A DNA stretch of 64,000 bases from Danio rerio. Lineage: Eukaryota; Chordata; Actinopteri; Cypriniformes; Danionidae. Where the stretch lies: assembly GCF_049306965.1 (NCBI RefSeq), contig NC_133183.1, forward strand, positions 60,749,001 to 60,813,000, in the 5' to 3' direction. The notes beneath the pieces are model-generated. The model was not told the DNA's origin and did no database searches. It was given only the letters and a program-made list of their open reading frames with translations. Within the stretch, counting starts at the first letter, position 1. Each line of letters begins with the position of its first letter. The position numbers and the translations under genes were made by a program. Positions 10,891 through 23,400 of the stretch are shown here, piece by piece.

Positions 10891-11297
10891 ATTAATGAAA
10901 ACCAAAGATCAACATCACTCAACAATTCTCCATAATTCTCCAAGCTGCTCCTGCTTTAAATTCACCGTGCAATTTTTGAGTCATCCAGGCCTGCTCCTGG
11001 AGGGCAACACTCTTGCAGATCCGGCTCCAATCTGACTAGAAGCAGCATCCAAAAATCACGTTCATCCGTATAGTAGGTGGAAAAGAGTATACAACAAAAG
11101 AAGAAAGAAAAAAATGACGACAACATGTACAACCAGATTACATTAACCCTTTCACACATGACACACAGGACGCAGGATGTATTTTCATGTGTTTCTGAAG
11201 AAGATGATGAATTAGCATGTTGTAAATCCAGCAGCTCTGATATCAGCAGCGTAGATTAAACATTGCAGCATCTATCACCATTCATACATCAAATAAA
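10891..11297 (+). other. Probable 3' UTR exon of the b2m-like gene with first poly(A) signal
   Basis: A strong acceptor (ctttttacag, 10881-10890) opens a noncoding exon. The first AATAAA downstream is at 11292-11297. Later signals, including one at 14038-14043 beyond the tandem array, could give a much longer 3' UTR. Exon structure is inferred by analogy with mammalian B2M. Confidence 0.5.
10985..11040 (+). repeat. hAT-type short-element left end (CTCCTGGAGGGC family)
   Basis: The text 'cctgctcctggagggcaaca' followed by 'ctcttgcagatccggctcca' resembles the left half of the complete element at 41298-41492. A right-end-like match lies at 13358-13445, on the other side of the tandem array. Confidence 0.45.
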
Positions 11298-13080
11298 ATG
11301 ATCATTTTTAACATGTTCAAAACACAAAATACATGCTCTTATGCATATTTGAGAATTGAAATATCAAATTTTGCACAATATAATTCACTTTCAGGCATTC
11401 AAATGCACATAAATACTAGCAAAACAACATTTATGGTTTGTAAAATGCACACTGATGTCTATGGAGACGGCAATGATAATCATTTTTAAATATAACTTGA
11501 CGATGTGCTTTATTGATGCAAGATGCACACTGTTCCTCTCCCAGTAATACTTAGTTTTATGTATTTCGGAAGAAGATGATTAATTAACATGTTGTAAATC
11601 CAGCAGCTCTGATATCAGCAGCATAGATTAAACATGATGGCGCTCATCACCAGTCTTATATCAATTAAAATTATCGTTTTTAACATGTTTAAAACACAAA
11701 ATACATGTTATTATGCATATTTGAGAATTGAAATATCAGATATTGCACAATATAATTCCCTTTCCACATTCAAATATACATAAATACTAGCAAAACAACA
11801 CTTATGATGTAATTGCAATTAAATATATTTGGACGATGTGCTTTATTGACGTAAGATGCGCACTGTTCCTCTCCCAGTAAATCTTAGTTTCATGTATTTT
11901 AGAAGATGATGATGAATTAACATGTTGTAAATCCAGCAGCTCTGATATCAGCAGTGTAGACTTAACATGATGGCGCTCATCACCAGTCTTACATCAAATA
12001 AATTGATCATTATTAACATGATTATAACATGAAATACATGTTATTATCTCTATTTGAGGATCGAAATATTATATATTTATTATATGTATATATTCGGACA
12101 TTTATATACACATAAATACTACCACATAACAACTTAGTGTGCTTTATTGACGTAAGATGCATACTGTTTCTCTCACAGTGAATCTTAGTTTCATGTATTT
12201 CGGAAGAAATTGATGAATTAACATGTTGTAAATCCAGCAGCTCTGATATCAGCATAAATTAAACATGATGGCGTCAATTCTCGTCTAATCAAATAAAATT
12301 ATACCTTCTAACATGTTTAAAACACGAAATACATGTTATTTTGCCTATTTGAGGATTGAAATATTATATATTTCGCAATATAATTTGCTTTTGGACATTT
12401 ATATACACATAAATACTACCACATAGTGACCTAGTGTGCTTTATTGACGTAAAATGCATACTGTTTCTCTCCCAGTGAATCTCAGTTTCATGTATTTTGG
12501 AAGAAAATGATGAATTAACATGTTGTAAATCCAGCAGCTCTGATATCAGTTGCGTAGATTAAACATTGCACCATCCATCACCAGTCATACATGAAATAAA
12601 ATGATCATTTTTAACATGTTCAAAACACAAAATACATGTTCTTATGCTTATTTGAGAATCGAAATATCAGATATTTCACAATATAATTCACTTTCAGACA
12701 TTCAAATACACATAAATACTAGCAAAACAACATTTATGGTTTGTAAAATACAAACTGAGGCCTATGGAGACGGCAATAATAATAGTTTTCAAAATATAGC
12801 TGGACAACATGCTTTATTGACATAAGAAAGCACGTATTGCACGATATAATTCACTTTCAGACATTCACATAAGATGCATACTGTTTCTCTCCCAGTGAAT
12901 TTTAGTTTCATGTATTTCTAAAGAAAATTATGAAATAACATGTTGTAAATCCAGCAGCTCTGATATCAGCAGCATAGACTAAACATGATAGGAGCATACA
13001 CTAAACACTTCATGCTTAAAAGACAATGTTCTCACGCATATTTGAGAATTAAAATATCAGATATTGCACAATATAATCAG
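11190..13080. repeat. Tandem array, about six units of 300-420 bp
   Basis: The core 'gttgtaaatccagcagctct' followed by 'gatatcagcag' recurs at about 11219, 11591, 11923, 12223, 12521 and 12941. Each unit also carries a 'tcatgtatttcggaagaa' start, an AATAAA-containing stretch ('catcaaataaaatgatca') and 'cacataaatactagcaaaac'. Spacing is about 372, 332, 300, 298 and 420 bp, so units differ by internal deletions. It starts inside or just past the 3' UTR of the b2m-like gene. Confidence 0.9.
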
Positions 13081-13357
13081 GATGTTTGTCAATGTTTTCG
13101 GAAAAGGGAAAAAAGAAAACACGATATATAAGTAAATCATTAAGACTGCCGTGTGTAATATGATAAACTAGATAAACTAGACCTGTCGCCATGGGAAAAT
13201 TAAAGCGATGCATTTTAAATAACGGTCATGATAAAAAAACTTGCATGTGGAAAGGGTTATTAATACTTCATACATTCATGTGTTTCAAGTGGTAGCAATT
13301 TCTACTTGAGAGAAAACGTCACAGCCGGAGCTTCTTGTTTTTCCGAAGGCTTTGATT

Positions 13358-13545
13358 AGCTGGTTGAGGTGTGTTTAATCAGACATGTGGATTGGATGTA
13401 GACTCTGTGGGACACTTTTACCCTCTAGGAGCAGGATTGAAAGCTGCTTCACGGATTAGGACAGCAGTATCTGCTCCTGCAAGGCCAGCGTCCTGCAGAG
13501 TTTATTTCAACACCAATTAAACACTCCTGAACCAACACTGGACAC
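13358..13545. repeat. hAT-type short-element ends, back to back
   Basis: Bases 13358-13445 ('ttgattagctggttgaggtg…ctctaggagcaggattga') match the right half of the element at 41298-41492. Bases 13460-13545 ('tctgctcctgcaaggccagc…caattaaacactcctgaacc') match its left half. Target duplications were not identified. Confidence 0.5.
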
Positions 13546-14082
13546 TTCTGGTGTAGGACATGCTGCCTTATGTTTAGACCATAATTCGATTACAGTGTTT
13601 ACTTACAGGATGAAGAGCAAATTACAATCTTATCAATATCCTTGTTAACTTCTTTAGGTGTGTATGATTTTCTTCAGTATATCATAGGGATGGTGTTTAT
13701 TACTGATATGTCATGATATTTGGTTTATATCATGACAGCAATTTCTAAAAGCTTTGGGGGGTTGAATTTCTTGCCTTAGACTTCACAACATAAGCACTTC
13801 TAGCACATTAAATCCTCTTTGTATTAAAATGTATCTTAAATAAAATTAATAATGTGATAAATTTGAAGTGATCACCTTTCATGATGACTCTTGTTTAATT
13901 TGTTTGTAATGTTTCAGTAGCCTGAATGTTCGAGCAGGCACTGATATTTTGTTTTAAATAACTCCACATTTTAAAAAGCTAATTTCTGTCTATGGTGTGT
14001 TATCATCACTGACTGTATAATGTTTTGTAATTCATTTAAATAAACCTTTTCCATCTTAAATACGTGTCTTTAATTTTCAACA

Positions 14083-14395
14083 CAATGGTTAGCACTGTCG
14101 CTTCACAGCAAGAAGGTCGCTGGTTCGAGTCCAGGCCGGACCAGTTTCTGCATGGAGTTTGCATGTTCTCCCGTGCTGGCGTGGGTTTCCTCCGGGTGCT
14201 CTGGTCCAAACACATGCGCTATAGGTGAATTGGTTAAACTTAATGGGCTGAAGTGTATGAGTGTGTATGGATGTTTTCCAGTATTGGGTTGCAGCTGGAA
14301 GGGCATCTGCTGTGTAAAACATGCTGGATAAGTTAGCGACCACTGATGAAGAAAGAGACTAAGCCGAAGGAAAATAAACAAATGAATAATTTTCA
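14083..14395 (+). mobile_element. DANA-type SINE, plus strand
   Basis: tRNA-like head 'ggttagcactgtcgcttcac', B-box region 'gctggttcgagtcc', the constant 'ggagtttgcatgttctcc' and 'cctccgggtgctct', and the tail 'gactaagccgaaggaaaata'. Nearly full length. Confidence 0.85.
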
Positions 14396-14467
14396 GCACA
14401 CAAGCACACAGACACTCACTGGTACAGCTAAATTAATGGGACTTTCCCATTGATCATTCTATCGATT

Positions 14468-14662
14468 TATAATTCATTCATTCATTTTCTTGTTGGCTTA
14501 GTACTTTTATTAATACGGGGTCGCCACAGCGGAATGAACCGCCAACTTATCCAGCAAGTTTTTACGCAGCGGATGCCCTTCCAGCTGCAACCCATCTCTG
14601 GGAAACATCCACACACACACTCATAAACTACGGACAATTTAGCCTACCAATTCACCTGTTTC
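14468..14662 (-). mobile_element. DANA-type SINE, minus strand, 3' half only
   Basis: (ATTC)n then 'tcttgttggcttagtacttt', 'ggggtcgccacagcggaatg', 'gatgcccttccagctgcaac' and '…ccaattcacctgt'. The tRNA-like head is absent. Confidence 0.8.
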
Positions 14663-14766
14663 TATTTCTATACTGCATACTGTATGCAACAGTTACTTCC
14701 TCTTTACCTTTAATAGATTTACTGGCAGGATAAAAGTTACTTTTTGTATAAATAAACTTTTATTTA

Positions 14767-15590
14767 GGGGTGTAGAGCACATCAAACCTGTCCTTAAGTC
14801 TTTACACTGGCTCCTAATTACATTCAGAATAGATTTTAAGGTATTACTTGTCTATAACTCCCTAAATGACCTACACTGCAAAAAAATGCTTTTTTTACTT
14901 TGATTTTTTGTCTTTGTTTCTAGTCCAAATATCTACAAATTCTTTAATTAAGAAGCACTTCTAGACAAGCAAAACATATTGTCTTGTTTTAAGAAATATG
15001 CCAAAATGATGTGAGTTTTTCCTCAAATCAAGCAAAATAATATGCCAATGGGGTGAGCAAAATAATCTTGTTTTTCGATTTATGAAAATGCTTCTTAATT
15101 TAAGAATTTGTAGATATTTGGACTAGAAACAAGACAAAAAATCTAAGTAAGAAAAGCATTTTTTTTACAGTGTGGGAGCTCAATACATTACAGATATGCT
15201 CAGTAAATATCAGATATAAATGATATAACTCACTGAGAATAAACATCACTCAGATCATTAGGGTCAAATTTGAAATTCCAAGAGTTGAGTAAATCCGCCT
15301 TTACTGCACCCCCCGCTGCTGGATTCAGCTTCCAGAAATGATCTCCAACATCAGGCACGTTCAAATCAAGACTGAAAACACATCTGTTTAGCCGTGCCTT
15401 TACTGAATGAGCACGATTCGCACTATTATGTCTTTTCCATTATTTTATGACCTGTTTTAACACATTTTAATCTGTTTTAATTATTTTAATGATTTTTATT
15501 TTCGTTTCTTTAATTCTTGTTTATGTAAAGCACTTTGAATTACCATTTGTATGATATGTGCTTTATAAATAAACTTGCCTTGCCTAGAAT
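14767..15590 (+). mobile_element. L2/Rex1-like LINE, 3' end, interrupted by a fold-back element
   Basis: Reads as the end of a non-LTR reverse transcriptase: 'KSLHWLLITFRIDFKVLL' before the interruption and 'IKTENTSV'-type text after it. It ends with 'ttgtatgatatgtgctttat' and a short (CTTGC)n tail ('aacttgccttgcc'), typical of L2-group LINEs. Several stops; long dead. Confidence 0.6.
14874..15172. mobile_element. Fold-back (palindromic) short DNA element
   Basis: The two arms are near-perfect inverse complements: 'cactgcaaaaaaatgctttt' against 'gaaaagcattttttttacag'. The inner arms 'ctagtccaaatatctacaaa' and 'tttgtagatatttggactag' also pair. A short unpaired centre lies near 15020. Inserted in the L2-like LINE. 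Confidence 0.85.
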
Positions 15591-15689
15591 ACTTGAGAAA
15601 GTGTATGTATGGAATTTGCACCTTTCTGAAATTGCACTGAAGTTGAACGTTTTTTTAGGCAAGTTTTACAGTTTTCAGCTTTAGATATA

Positions 15690-15945
15690 ACTTTCACCCA
15701 TACACCCTTAATATATAATTTCAGAAAAGTACTGTTTGCTAATTATAAATAGTGAAATCCCAGCCAATCGCTATCAAATTACAACATTGTTCGCAGTCAA
15801 TAAAAACTGTGCTAATGTTGTTTTGAACTGAAGTCATAGCCTACTTGCATGTTATTTCAGACCAAATATAGTTACCCTGGTAAACAATATAGGAGCGTGT
15901 CACAAGTTCGAATGTGAGAATATAAAACCAACTTTACCCCAATGT
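15690..15945. mobile_element. GAGGTAAAGTTGG-family TIR element, partial
   Basis: Right end 'gagaatataaaaccaacttt' then 'accccaatg' (near 15945), with interior 'atttcagaaaagtactgttt', 'cagccaatcgctatcaaatt' and 'aatgttgttttgaactgaag'. The left terminus is blurred. Confidence 0.55.
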
Positions 15946-16059
15946 GTCGATTTTGGGTTTACAAATCATGGTAAACCTGTTTTTGATACACATAAACAAT
16001 GTCTAAGTAGACATTATCTGTAAGTATTTTTTTCACCTTTGCTTCAGTTACATCATGAG

Positions 16060-17140
16060 GGGAAAATATCAAATTTGATAAAGCATATGTTCACCCCACA
16101 AAACCATTCTATGGAATAATGTGGACATTAAGATAAATAATAAATCTTTTTTCTGGGATAAATGGTTTAACAAAGACATTATTTTTGTTTCTGATCTTTT
16201 TAACAGTAACGGGGATCTTTTAACTTATGAGAGTTTTATAAACATGTATCAATTCCCTGTTTGCTATATGGAATTCAAGTCAATTATAAAGGCTATACCT
16301 AGTGGATTACTATGTCAGATGAAAGCAGCTCTTTGTTATGAGGCATGTTCCAAACAATTGTTACAATTACACCTAGGAGGAAAATCTATTCTTAGTAAAG
16401 AATGCAATAATATGATTATTCGTTAAGTGTCAGTCACATAACGCAATCACTCCTAGAGGAACGTTTTTTTTGGGGTTCCAATTGTTAATATTCAATGGAG
16501 GAAAACATGGTTATTACCATATAAATTCTGTATTCCTAAAACAACGAAAGAGGTGCACAATATTTACCCATGTAATGCACTTTTATCTAAATATTGTGAT
16601 GTTACTGATATTTGCACATTTTGTAAGAATGACTGTGAAGACATTTGTCACTTACTTTTTTCTTGCAATGTATCATCACTGTTTTGGGATGATTTAAGTT
16701 CATATTGTTTTTCCAAGGTTAATATGAGTGGTAATTTGTACCTTAAGGATGTTATTTGTTATTTTGAAAACCAAAACAAGGCGTTAGAAGCCACTGGGAA
16801 TTTTCTTATACTTGCTGGGAAATTCTACTTTCACAAACAGAGGTTCCTTAAAAAAAATCTAATTTTTATTGACTTCCTATGTGAAAAAGAACATTTAATT
16901 AAATCTCCTAGATTAATTGAATATAAGAAATGTGCTTCTTTCTTGAGCAAATATGATGAGAGATGAGATATTTTTTACTATTCTTTTTTTATGTACTGTG
17001 TTTTGGTTTTACTCTTTATCTTGTGTATGTAATGTGACTATTGTTTAAAAGAACTGTTATCCTTTACTGTGTTTTAAGTTGTATTATACAGTTTCTTGAA
17101 GCTAATAAAAATAAATAAATAAAATAAAATAAAGCATATA
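16060..17140 (+). mobile_element. L1-type LINE, 3' end of ORF2
   Basis: Two open stretches (16121-16426, 16553-16966) read as the C-terminal part of L1 ORF2: a NNKSFFWDKW… segment, then a Cys/His motif CTFCKNDCEDICHLLFSC (16610s-16660s) followed by LFWDDL. The reading changes frame between them, so it is not intact. A short 3' UTR ends in (AATAAA)n-like tail at 17103-17140, 140 bp before the ubl4a promoter. Confidence 0.8.
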
Positions 17141-17282
17141 AAGGTAGCAAAGTTCAACGCTGATATATTCATAGATACACAGTAATTTAATATATTTACA
17201 TATATAACACACGTCTGTAATTTTCACGAAAGTTTCTGCACTCTCGGTTTTGTTTAGTTTATAAACGGATGAGGCTCCAACA

Positions 17283-17313
17283 GCGCATGCGCAGTAGCGA
17301 GACATTGACGTCA
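17283..17313 (+). promoter_or_regulatory. ubl4a promoter: NRF1-like and CRE sites
   Basis: GCGCATGCGC (17283-17292) is a perfect palindromic NRF1-type core. TGACGTCA (17306-17313) is a perfect CRE. They lie about 95-125 bp before the ubl4a ATG, in a short GC-richer stretch. This fits a constitutive housekeeping promoter. Function is inferred from the motifs only. Confidence 0.65.
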
Positions 17314-17406
17314 TGTCCGTGGGAAACATCGGCTGCTAGTTTACGAATGTTCAACGAGATAACTATTTATTGCTTATTTAGTATTTAATTTTTTATATAT
17401 GTAAAA

Positions 17407-20400
17407 ATGATTCTCACAGTGAAGCCGCTTCAAGGAAAAGAATGTAATGTTCAGGTAAGTCTGAGATTCGTGTGGTGTTATGAGGCAGTAATGTGGCTAT
17501 GCTAACAGTTCGTTAGCATAGCAGTGTAACGTTACTGCAGATTTGTTCATCATTGTTAAAGTGAGCCTGCTGTAAACAATAGAACAATGAACCCCCCTGA
17601 AGGTAATTAGATTAGAGTATGGTGCTTTATATGCTAATATTCTGTTTTCGACATTAAAGTAACCTAACATTACCACTGAGGTAAAGTGGGTTTTATAGTC
17701 ACACATTCGTTCCTTTATTGGCCCATATATCGTTTACCACGCTAAGTTGAATATTGAGTGTGAATTAGCATGCAAGAATGACTTCAATACAACATTGGCA
17801 CTATGTAATTCACTGTGAACAATGCTGTACTTTGATAGTCATTTGCTGCTAATATGATTTCCCTATTTACAATTTTATAAACAATACTTTTCTGAAATTT
17901 CATTATTAAGGAGAAAGTCTGAATATCCCAATATAAAACCAACGTTACCTCTATAAGATTACCTAAGTGTCGGTTATTGAGGTTAAGTTGGGTTTTATAT
18001 TCACATATTTCGACTTTTCCCTTAATAATGTTAGGAAAATGGTTATTTGCAGATTATAAATGGTGAAATCATATTAGCAGCCAATGACTATCAAAGTGCA
18101 GTATTGTTTACAGTCAATTTAGTAGTGCTAATGTTGTTTTGAAGTATTATTTACGTGCGATTTTAGACTGAATATTTTAAAATACCATGGTGAATAAAAT
18201 AGGGAGCTTGTCACAAGTTGTCACTGATGGAATGTGCAAATATAAAACCAACTTTATCTCAATGGGAATATAACTTTAGACACCTTGTAATATGTATTAT
18301 AGTTAAATGCACAAATCATTTACTATAAGTTTTTAGGCTATTTGGTATCAGGGATAGGAGGGGTTTTCAGTTTGATATCACAGGAAGTTTAACTTGTTTA
18401 CTGTTTTTTTTTTATTGAGGTGAAGTTGGTTTTATATTCGCTCATTTTGACTTTCTCCTTAATAATATAACTTCAGAAAGTATTTTTTGCAAATTCATAA
18501 CTGGAAACTCATTATCAGCCAATGACTATCAAAGTAGTTCATTGTTCAAAACAACATTAACACTATTTAATTGACTGTGAAGTCATATTTACATGAGATT
18601 TCAGTCAAATATTCAAAGTAACATGGTAAATAATATAGGGAGCGTGTCACAAGTTGTCACTGAATGAATGTGCGAATACAAAACCAACTTTACCTCAATG
18701 TGTCGATTTATTTTTTATTTTTTTTCACTAGCTTTGGTAAATATTGTAGTAAATAAAACATAATGTCTAAGTAGAAAGTTCACCGGTTTTGTTATTGAAT
18801 GATGCTGTAACAGATATGGTAATCAGTTGGGGTGCCATTCAATAATTGGTCACACTTTACAATAATGATCGTTAATTAATGTTAATTAGTGCATTTAAAA
18901 CATGAACAAACAATAAATAATACATTTAGTACTGTATTTGTTTATGTTAGTTAACATTAGTTAATGAAAATACAGTCGTTCATTGTTAATGTTAACTCAT
19001 GTTGAATTAACTAATGGTAACAAGCATGGACTAGGATGTTAATAATACATTAGTAAATGTTTAATTATGGTTAATAAATGCTGTACATGTGTTGTTCATG
19101 ATTAGTTCATGTTAGTAAATGCATTAACTAATAAACCTTATTGTAAAGTGTTACCCAAAAATTATTTTATTATTATACTTCTGTAGTATTCATTTGGTGT
19201 TATTATTAGTTTTATTACTAGTGTTATAGCTGCTGTGTTAATTTATTATGATTTTAACTTGTTATTATTACAAATTGAAGTAGTTTGTATTATATTTGTG
19301 ATGTTGTTTATTCATCTTTCTAGTGTTCTGTGTTTTTGTGATCTATTGAGGTGAAGTTTGTTATTTATTTGCACGTTCTGACTTTCTCCTTAATAATGAC
19401 ATTTCAGAAAATCATTCTTTGCAAATTCTAAACAGGGAAACGACTATCAAAGTACGTTGTTCACAGTCAAATACAGGGTTAATAAAACCTGGAAAAGTCA
19501 TGGAATTTTGACATGGTATTTTCCAGGCCTGAAAAAGTTTTGGAAAAACAAAAAAGTTTTGGAAAAGTCATGGAATTAGTTTAACAAATATCTGTAAACG
19601 TGAATACAGGGTAGTTCTTCTTTTATTTGTAAATATAGTTGCATAAGTATTATTCATTTAAAATACTTTTAGATGTGCCTTTATTCATGGGACATTTTCA
19701 GCAGATATCCTCTGTTTATTCACAGGTGACAGAAAATGAGAAGGTATCTACAGTAAAAGAGTTGGTATCGGAGCGTTTAAACATCCCTGCAAGTCAGCAG
19801 AGACTGTTATATAAAGGAAAAGCTCTTGCAGGTAAAATAATAAGTCTTTTTATTGTTAAACTGTAAGCATGAGTTTGTCATTTAAAGGTGTACATTTGAA
19901 ACATTTGTGTTAGGTTTGCATGATATTGGAAAAATCTCAGACTCAGCTTTATTATCCCGTTAGGGAAACTAAAATTGGAACAAGGTACCATAACACAGGT
20001 GAAGTTCCATGTACACATTAAAAAAATATTCCCTTCCCCCCTGGACTCATTTAATGACCTAATGGCCACCATTATAAAAGAATTTCTGGTTCTATTTGTC
20101 CTGCAAATAGGAACCCTAGAACCCTAAATCTAGCATTGTGATGCTTTGTTATTCTCCAATATATTTTGCAATGTTAATGCAATTTCACCAGAAGACTTGA
20201 ATATCTCTGTTTATAAAGAATTGCTATTTTTAGATTGATTTTGTATAAAGCATAGCATCTAAGAAACCATCCACAAGCATAGATAAATATAGCAGGGTAA
20301 AATATACAGTTGAAATAAACAGTGTTTTTAATGTTTTCTGAGTCTAGCATTAATCAGGTACAGTAATTGAATATTAAAAATAATAATTAATCATTATTAA

Positions 20401-23400
20401 AGTTTAAAAACAGTACAATTTCTTATTCCTGAATGCTTTTAAAATCATACAGTCACAGGCCTCAAAAACACGTGTAAATTATAAAATATAATATAAATTC
20501 AATATTGCATATCCGTGACTATTGTGAATGATCACATTGCGATATCGATGCTGGAACGATATATTGTGCAGCCCTAATTTGTGTATTGTTACTGTGTGAA
20601 AAGTATCAAATTATTATGGTCACACTTTATTCTGATCGTCTGTTTGTTGAATTGAAGTTACATTGCATCTACATGCCAACTTAAGGTTGATTTATACTTC
20701 TGCGTCAAACGCCGTTGGCGTCGCTGACGTGCACCTCTTAAAAAATGTAACTACACGTCGCAATGATGCGTAGCGCAAGCTCTGTGATTGGTCATCTTGG
20801 TAGCGCTGACGAGTCTGGGTGAGTCCGAGAGCCGCGCGAGCTCGATGGAGCGATTGTTAACAGAAAGTACAGAAGTATAAATGCACAGCTACGCACGTTG
20901 CATGCGCCTTTGGTTACCCAGGTCACTTGACGCAGAAGTATAAACCAGGCTTAATTTTCATTAGATTGTATGTAGACTGTTAAGCCTGATTAATACTTCT
21001 GCGTCATGTGACCGGCGTAACCCACGGCGCATGCAACGCGCGTAGCTGTGCATTTATACTTCTGTCTCTGTAGGTCTGCATTAACACCTCCGAAACGCTA
21101 GTTGGCTGTGAGGTGTTAATGTTCCTCTGTGTCGAGTTTCTTCGCTGGTGTTTTGTTTTTTCTGAACGCTTCCTGAATGTACAAGTGGCTCAAACTCGCT
21201 CATTTTGTGAAAGGAACTGGCAGACATGCAACAACTTTAACTATGATGTAAACACAAAATAAAACTTTGCATCCGTAGCTCCTTCATGGGACTTCACACG
21301 CTCCAACGGGCTTGCGTCACTCATGCGGCTCTCGGTGCTGCCCAGACTCATTAACGCTACCAAGCCGACCAATCACAGAGCTTGCGCTACGCGTCGGTGA
21401 GACGTGTAGTTGCATTTTTTTGAGAGGTGCATGTCAGCTACACCGACGGCCACGGCGTAGGGCTATGCATCAACGCCTAGGCTGCGCTGTAGCATACGCG
21501 TGCGCTTGATGCAGAAGTATAAATCAGCCTTTAGGTTGGGGTTAGGGTTAGTGTAATTTGGCAAGTACTTGCAAAGTTTCTTATAGTCAGTTAAATGTTT
21601 GTTAAAGGAGCAGTATCAACAGAAGCAGACAGTCTACTTATACTCAAATGGACCATCAAAATAAAGTGTGACCATTATTATTATTATTTTTCTGTTTACT
21701 TCTGGCCTCAGATATCCATGTTTATTTTTCAGCAAAAAACTCACTGGCTGAAATGTTGATGTGAAATGCATTATTTAGCAGGTATTTGACAGCCTCAGCA
21801 TTGCTAAAGCTACAGAATGTACTCTTGCGTTTTTATAGCTTCGCTGTTTGCAGACAGAAAAAAAACAAAATTCAGAAACACTGACAAAGTTCTTTTTCGT
21901 TCTCCTCCTAGGGGTAAAATAAAGTTCATAATACCTCACCAGCAGTACACTGAACACTATGTAGAGAACATATTGATCTTACACTGGTTCAATCTTGGTG
22001 TGCTTTTCTAACAAGCTGGTTTTCCAAAATTGTTTGTTAAATGGCAGACATGCAAAATATGCAGAGCAGTGGTATGCCAGGGCCGTGTATAAAAACTATT
22101 TCAGCTATTTTTTTCACATCACTACAGCTGCAGTTTGGCTATAGAAACAGTAAGTGTTGTGGTAAATTTTAGGACTTAAAACTATATCAAAATAGTTATC
22201 GCAGGGCGACACAGTGGCTCAGTGGTTAGGACTCTCACGTCAAAGCGAAAAGGTCGCTGGGCCAATTGGCATTTCTGTGTGGAGTTTGCATGTTCTCCCT
22301 GCATTGGAGTTGGTTTCCTCCTGGGCCCGGTTTTTCAAAAGGTTTAATCAGGATAAAATTGATCCTGATTTAGTAATCCTGTTTTTACAATCCGTCATCA
22401 CGGAATCCAGCTTACTTTTTGAGCCAGTTTTTCAAAGCAACATGGGATTGGATCAATCTGATCCGGATAGGATCTTTTCAGGATCTCTAAATCTGAATAA
22501 CCAGTTCTCAAACAGGATAGGAAATTACAATGCAGAACTATAGATATGTAAAGAGCAACAAGCACAGCCAGTGTGGGGTCAATATAACTTTATTTATTTG
22601 AAATGAAAAAAAAAATAATAAAAAACCCCAGCCCATCCTTTTCCAGCAGTCCGCTCATCTGAGACCTACAACACAAACACTGTACATTGAGGATATTTAT
22701 AACAAGTTCCAAATATAGATGTATTGAATTTAAAAAAAGACTTAATGTCAAAAACTCCACAATCATTTCAGACTTCAGATGTGGAGAGAGCAGCTTGTCT
22801 GAGCAAAGCCTTTAGGAGGCGGATCTCAAGTCTGGCCTTGGTTTGCTGCAGTTTGGTCAGAGTCAGTTGTTCCTCTGCCAGACGAAGCTGTGCTTCTGCC
22901 CTTTCATTCTCTTTTTGCAATTGTTGAAAGTGATTTAAAAAAATCAGTGATTGCCATTCTTTGCATTGTTTTGGTTATTCTGTAATCATTGCATCCATCA
23001 CCAATAAATATTCTAAAACGAAAAATATTTTCCATTGTGATGAATATATAAATCAATTAGTGACAGAACAAAATGGATTGTTTTTGGTTAATTTTGACAG
23101 CTGTTTGGGGGATTATTTTATGAGGCCAAACTCTTTCTACTTTGCTGTAGGCCTATACTGAAAGGCTGAATATGTTAAAGTCTACCTAATCACTGTAGGC
23201 CCACGGATGAACAAATACAATTAAAACCTTATGAATAAATAGGATATCTTGTAAGATACTGCATGATCCAAATATAATATTATTTGATACATTTAGTAAG
23301 TTTTTCATTACATTTTAGGCATGAAATCCACGCAGAATCCACCCTTCTGATGGGATCAGTTTAATCCTGATTTTTTTTTGGATCAAAGTGATCCAAATCC

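Larger units (their letters stand above)
20618..21673. mobile_element. TIR element (GGTCACACTTTATT) hosting two Harbinger-like insertions
   Basis: The outer ends 'ggtcacactttattctgatc' and 'aaaataaagtgtgacc' are inverse complements. The outer element itself is only about 250 bp. The rest is two copies of the AGCCTGATTTATACTTCTGC family at 20695-20950 and 20984-21530. Confidence 0.75.

Noticed and set aside
11190-13080. CRISPR-like or centromeric array
   Set aside because: Units of 300 bp and more with no unique spacers, in a vertebrate genome; a minisatellite explains it.
16121-16966. A host gene with a Cys/His zinc-finger motif
   Set aside because: The motif and its surroundings are the C-terminus of L1 ORF2, followed by a LINE A-rich tail.
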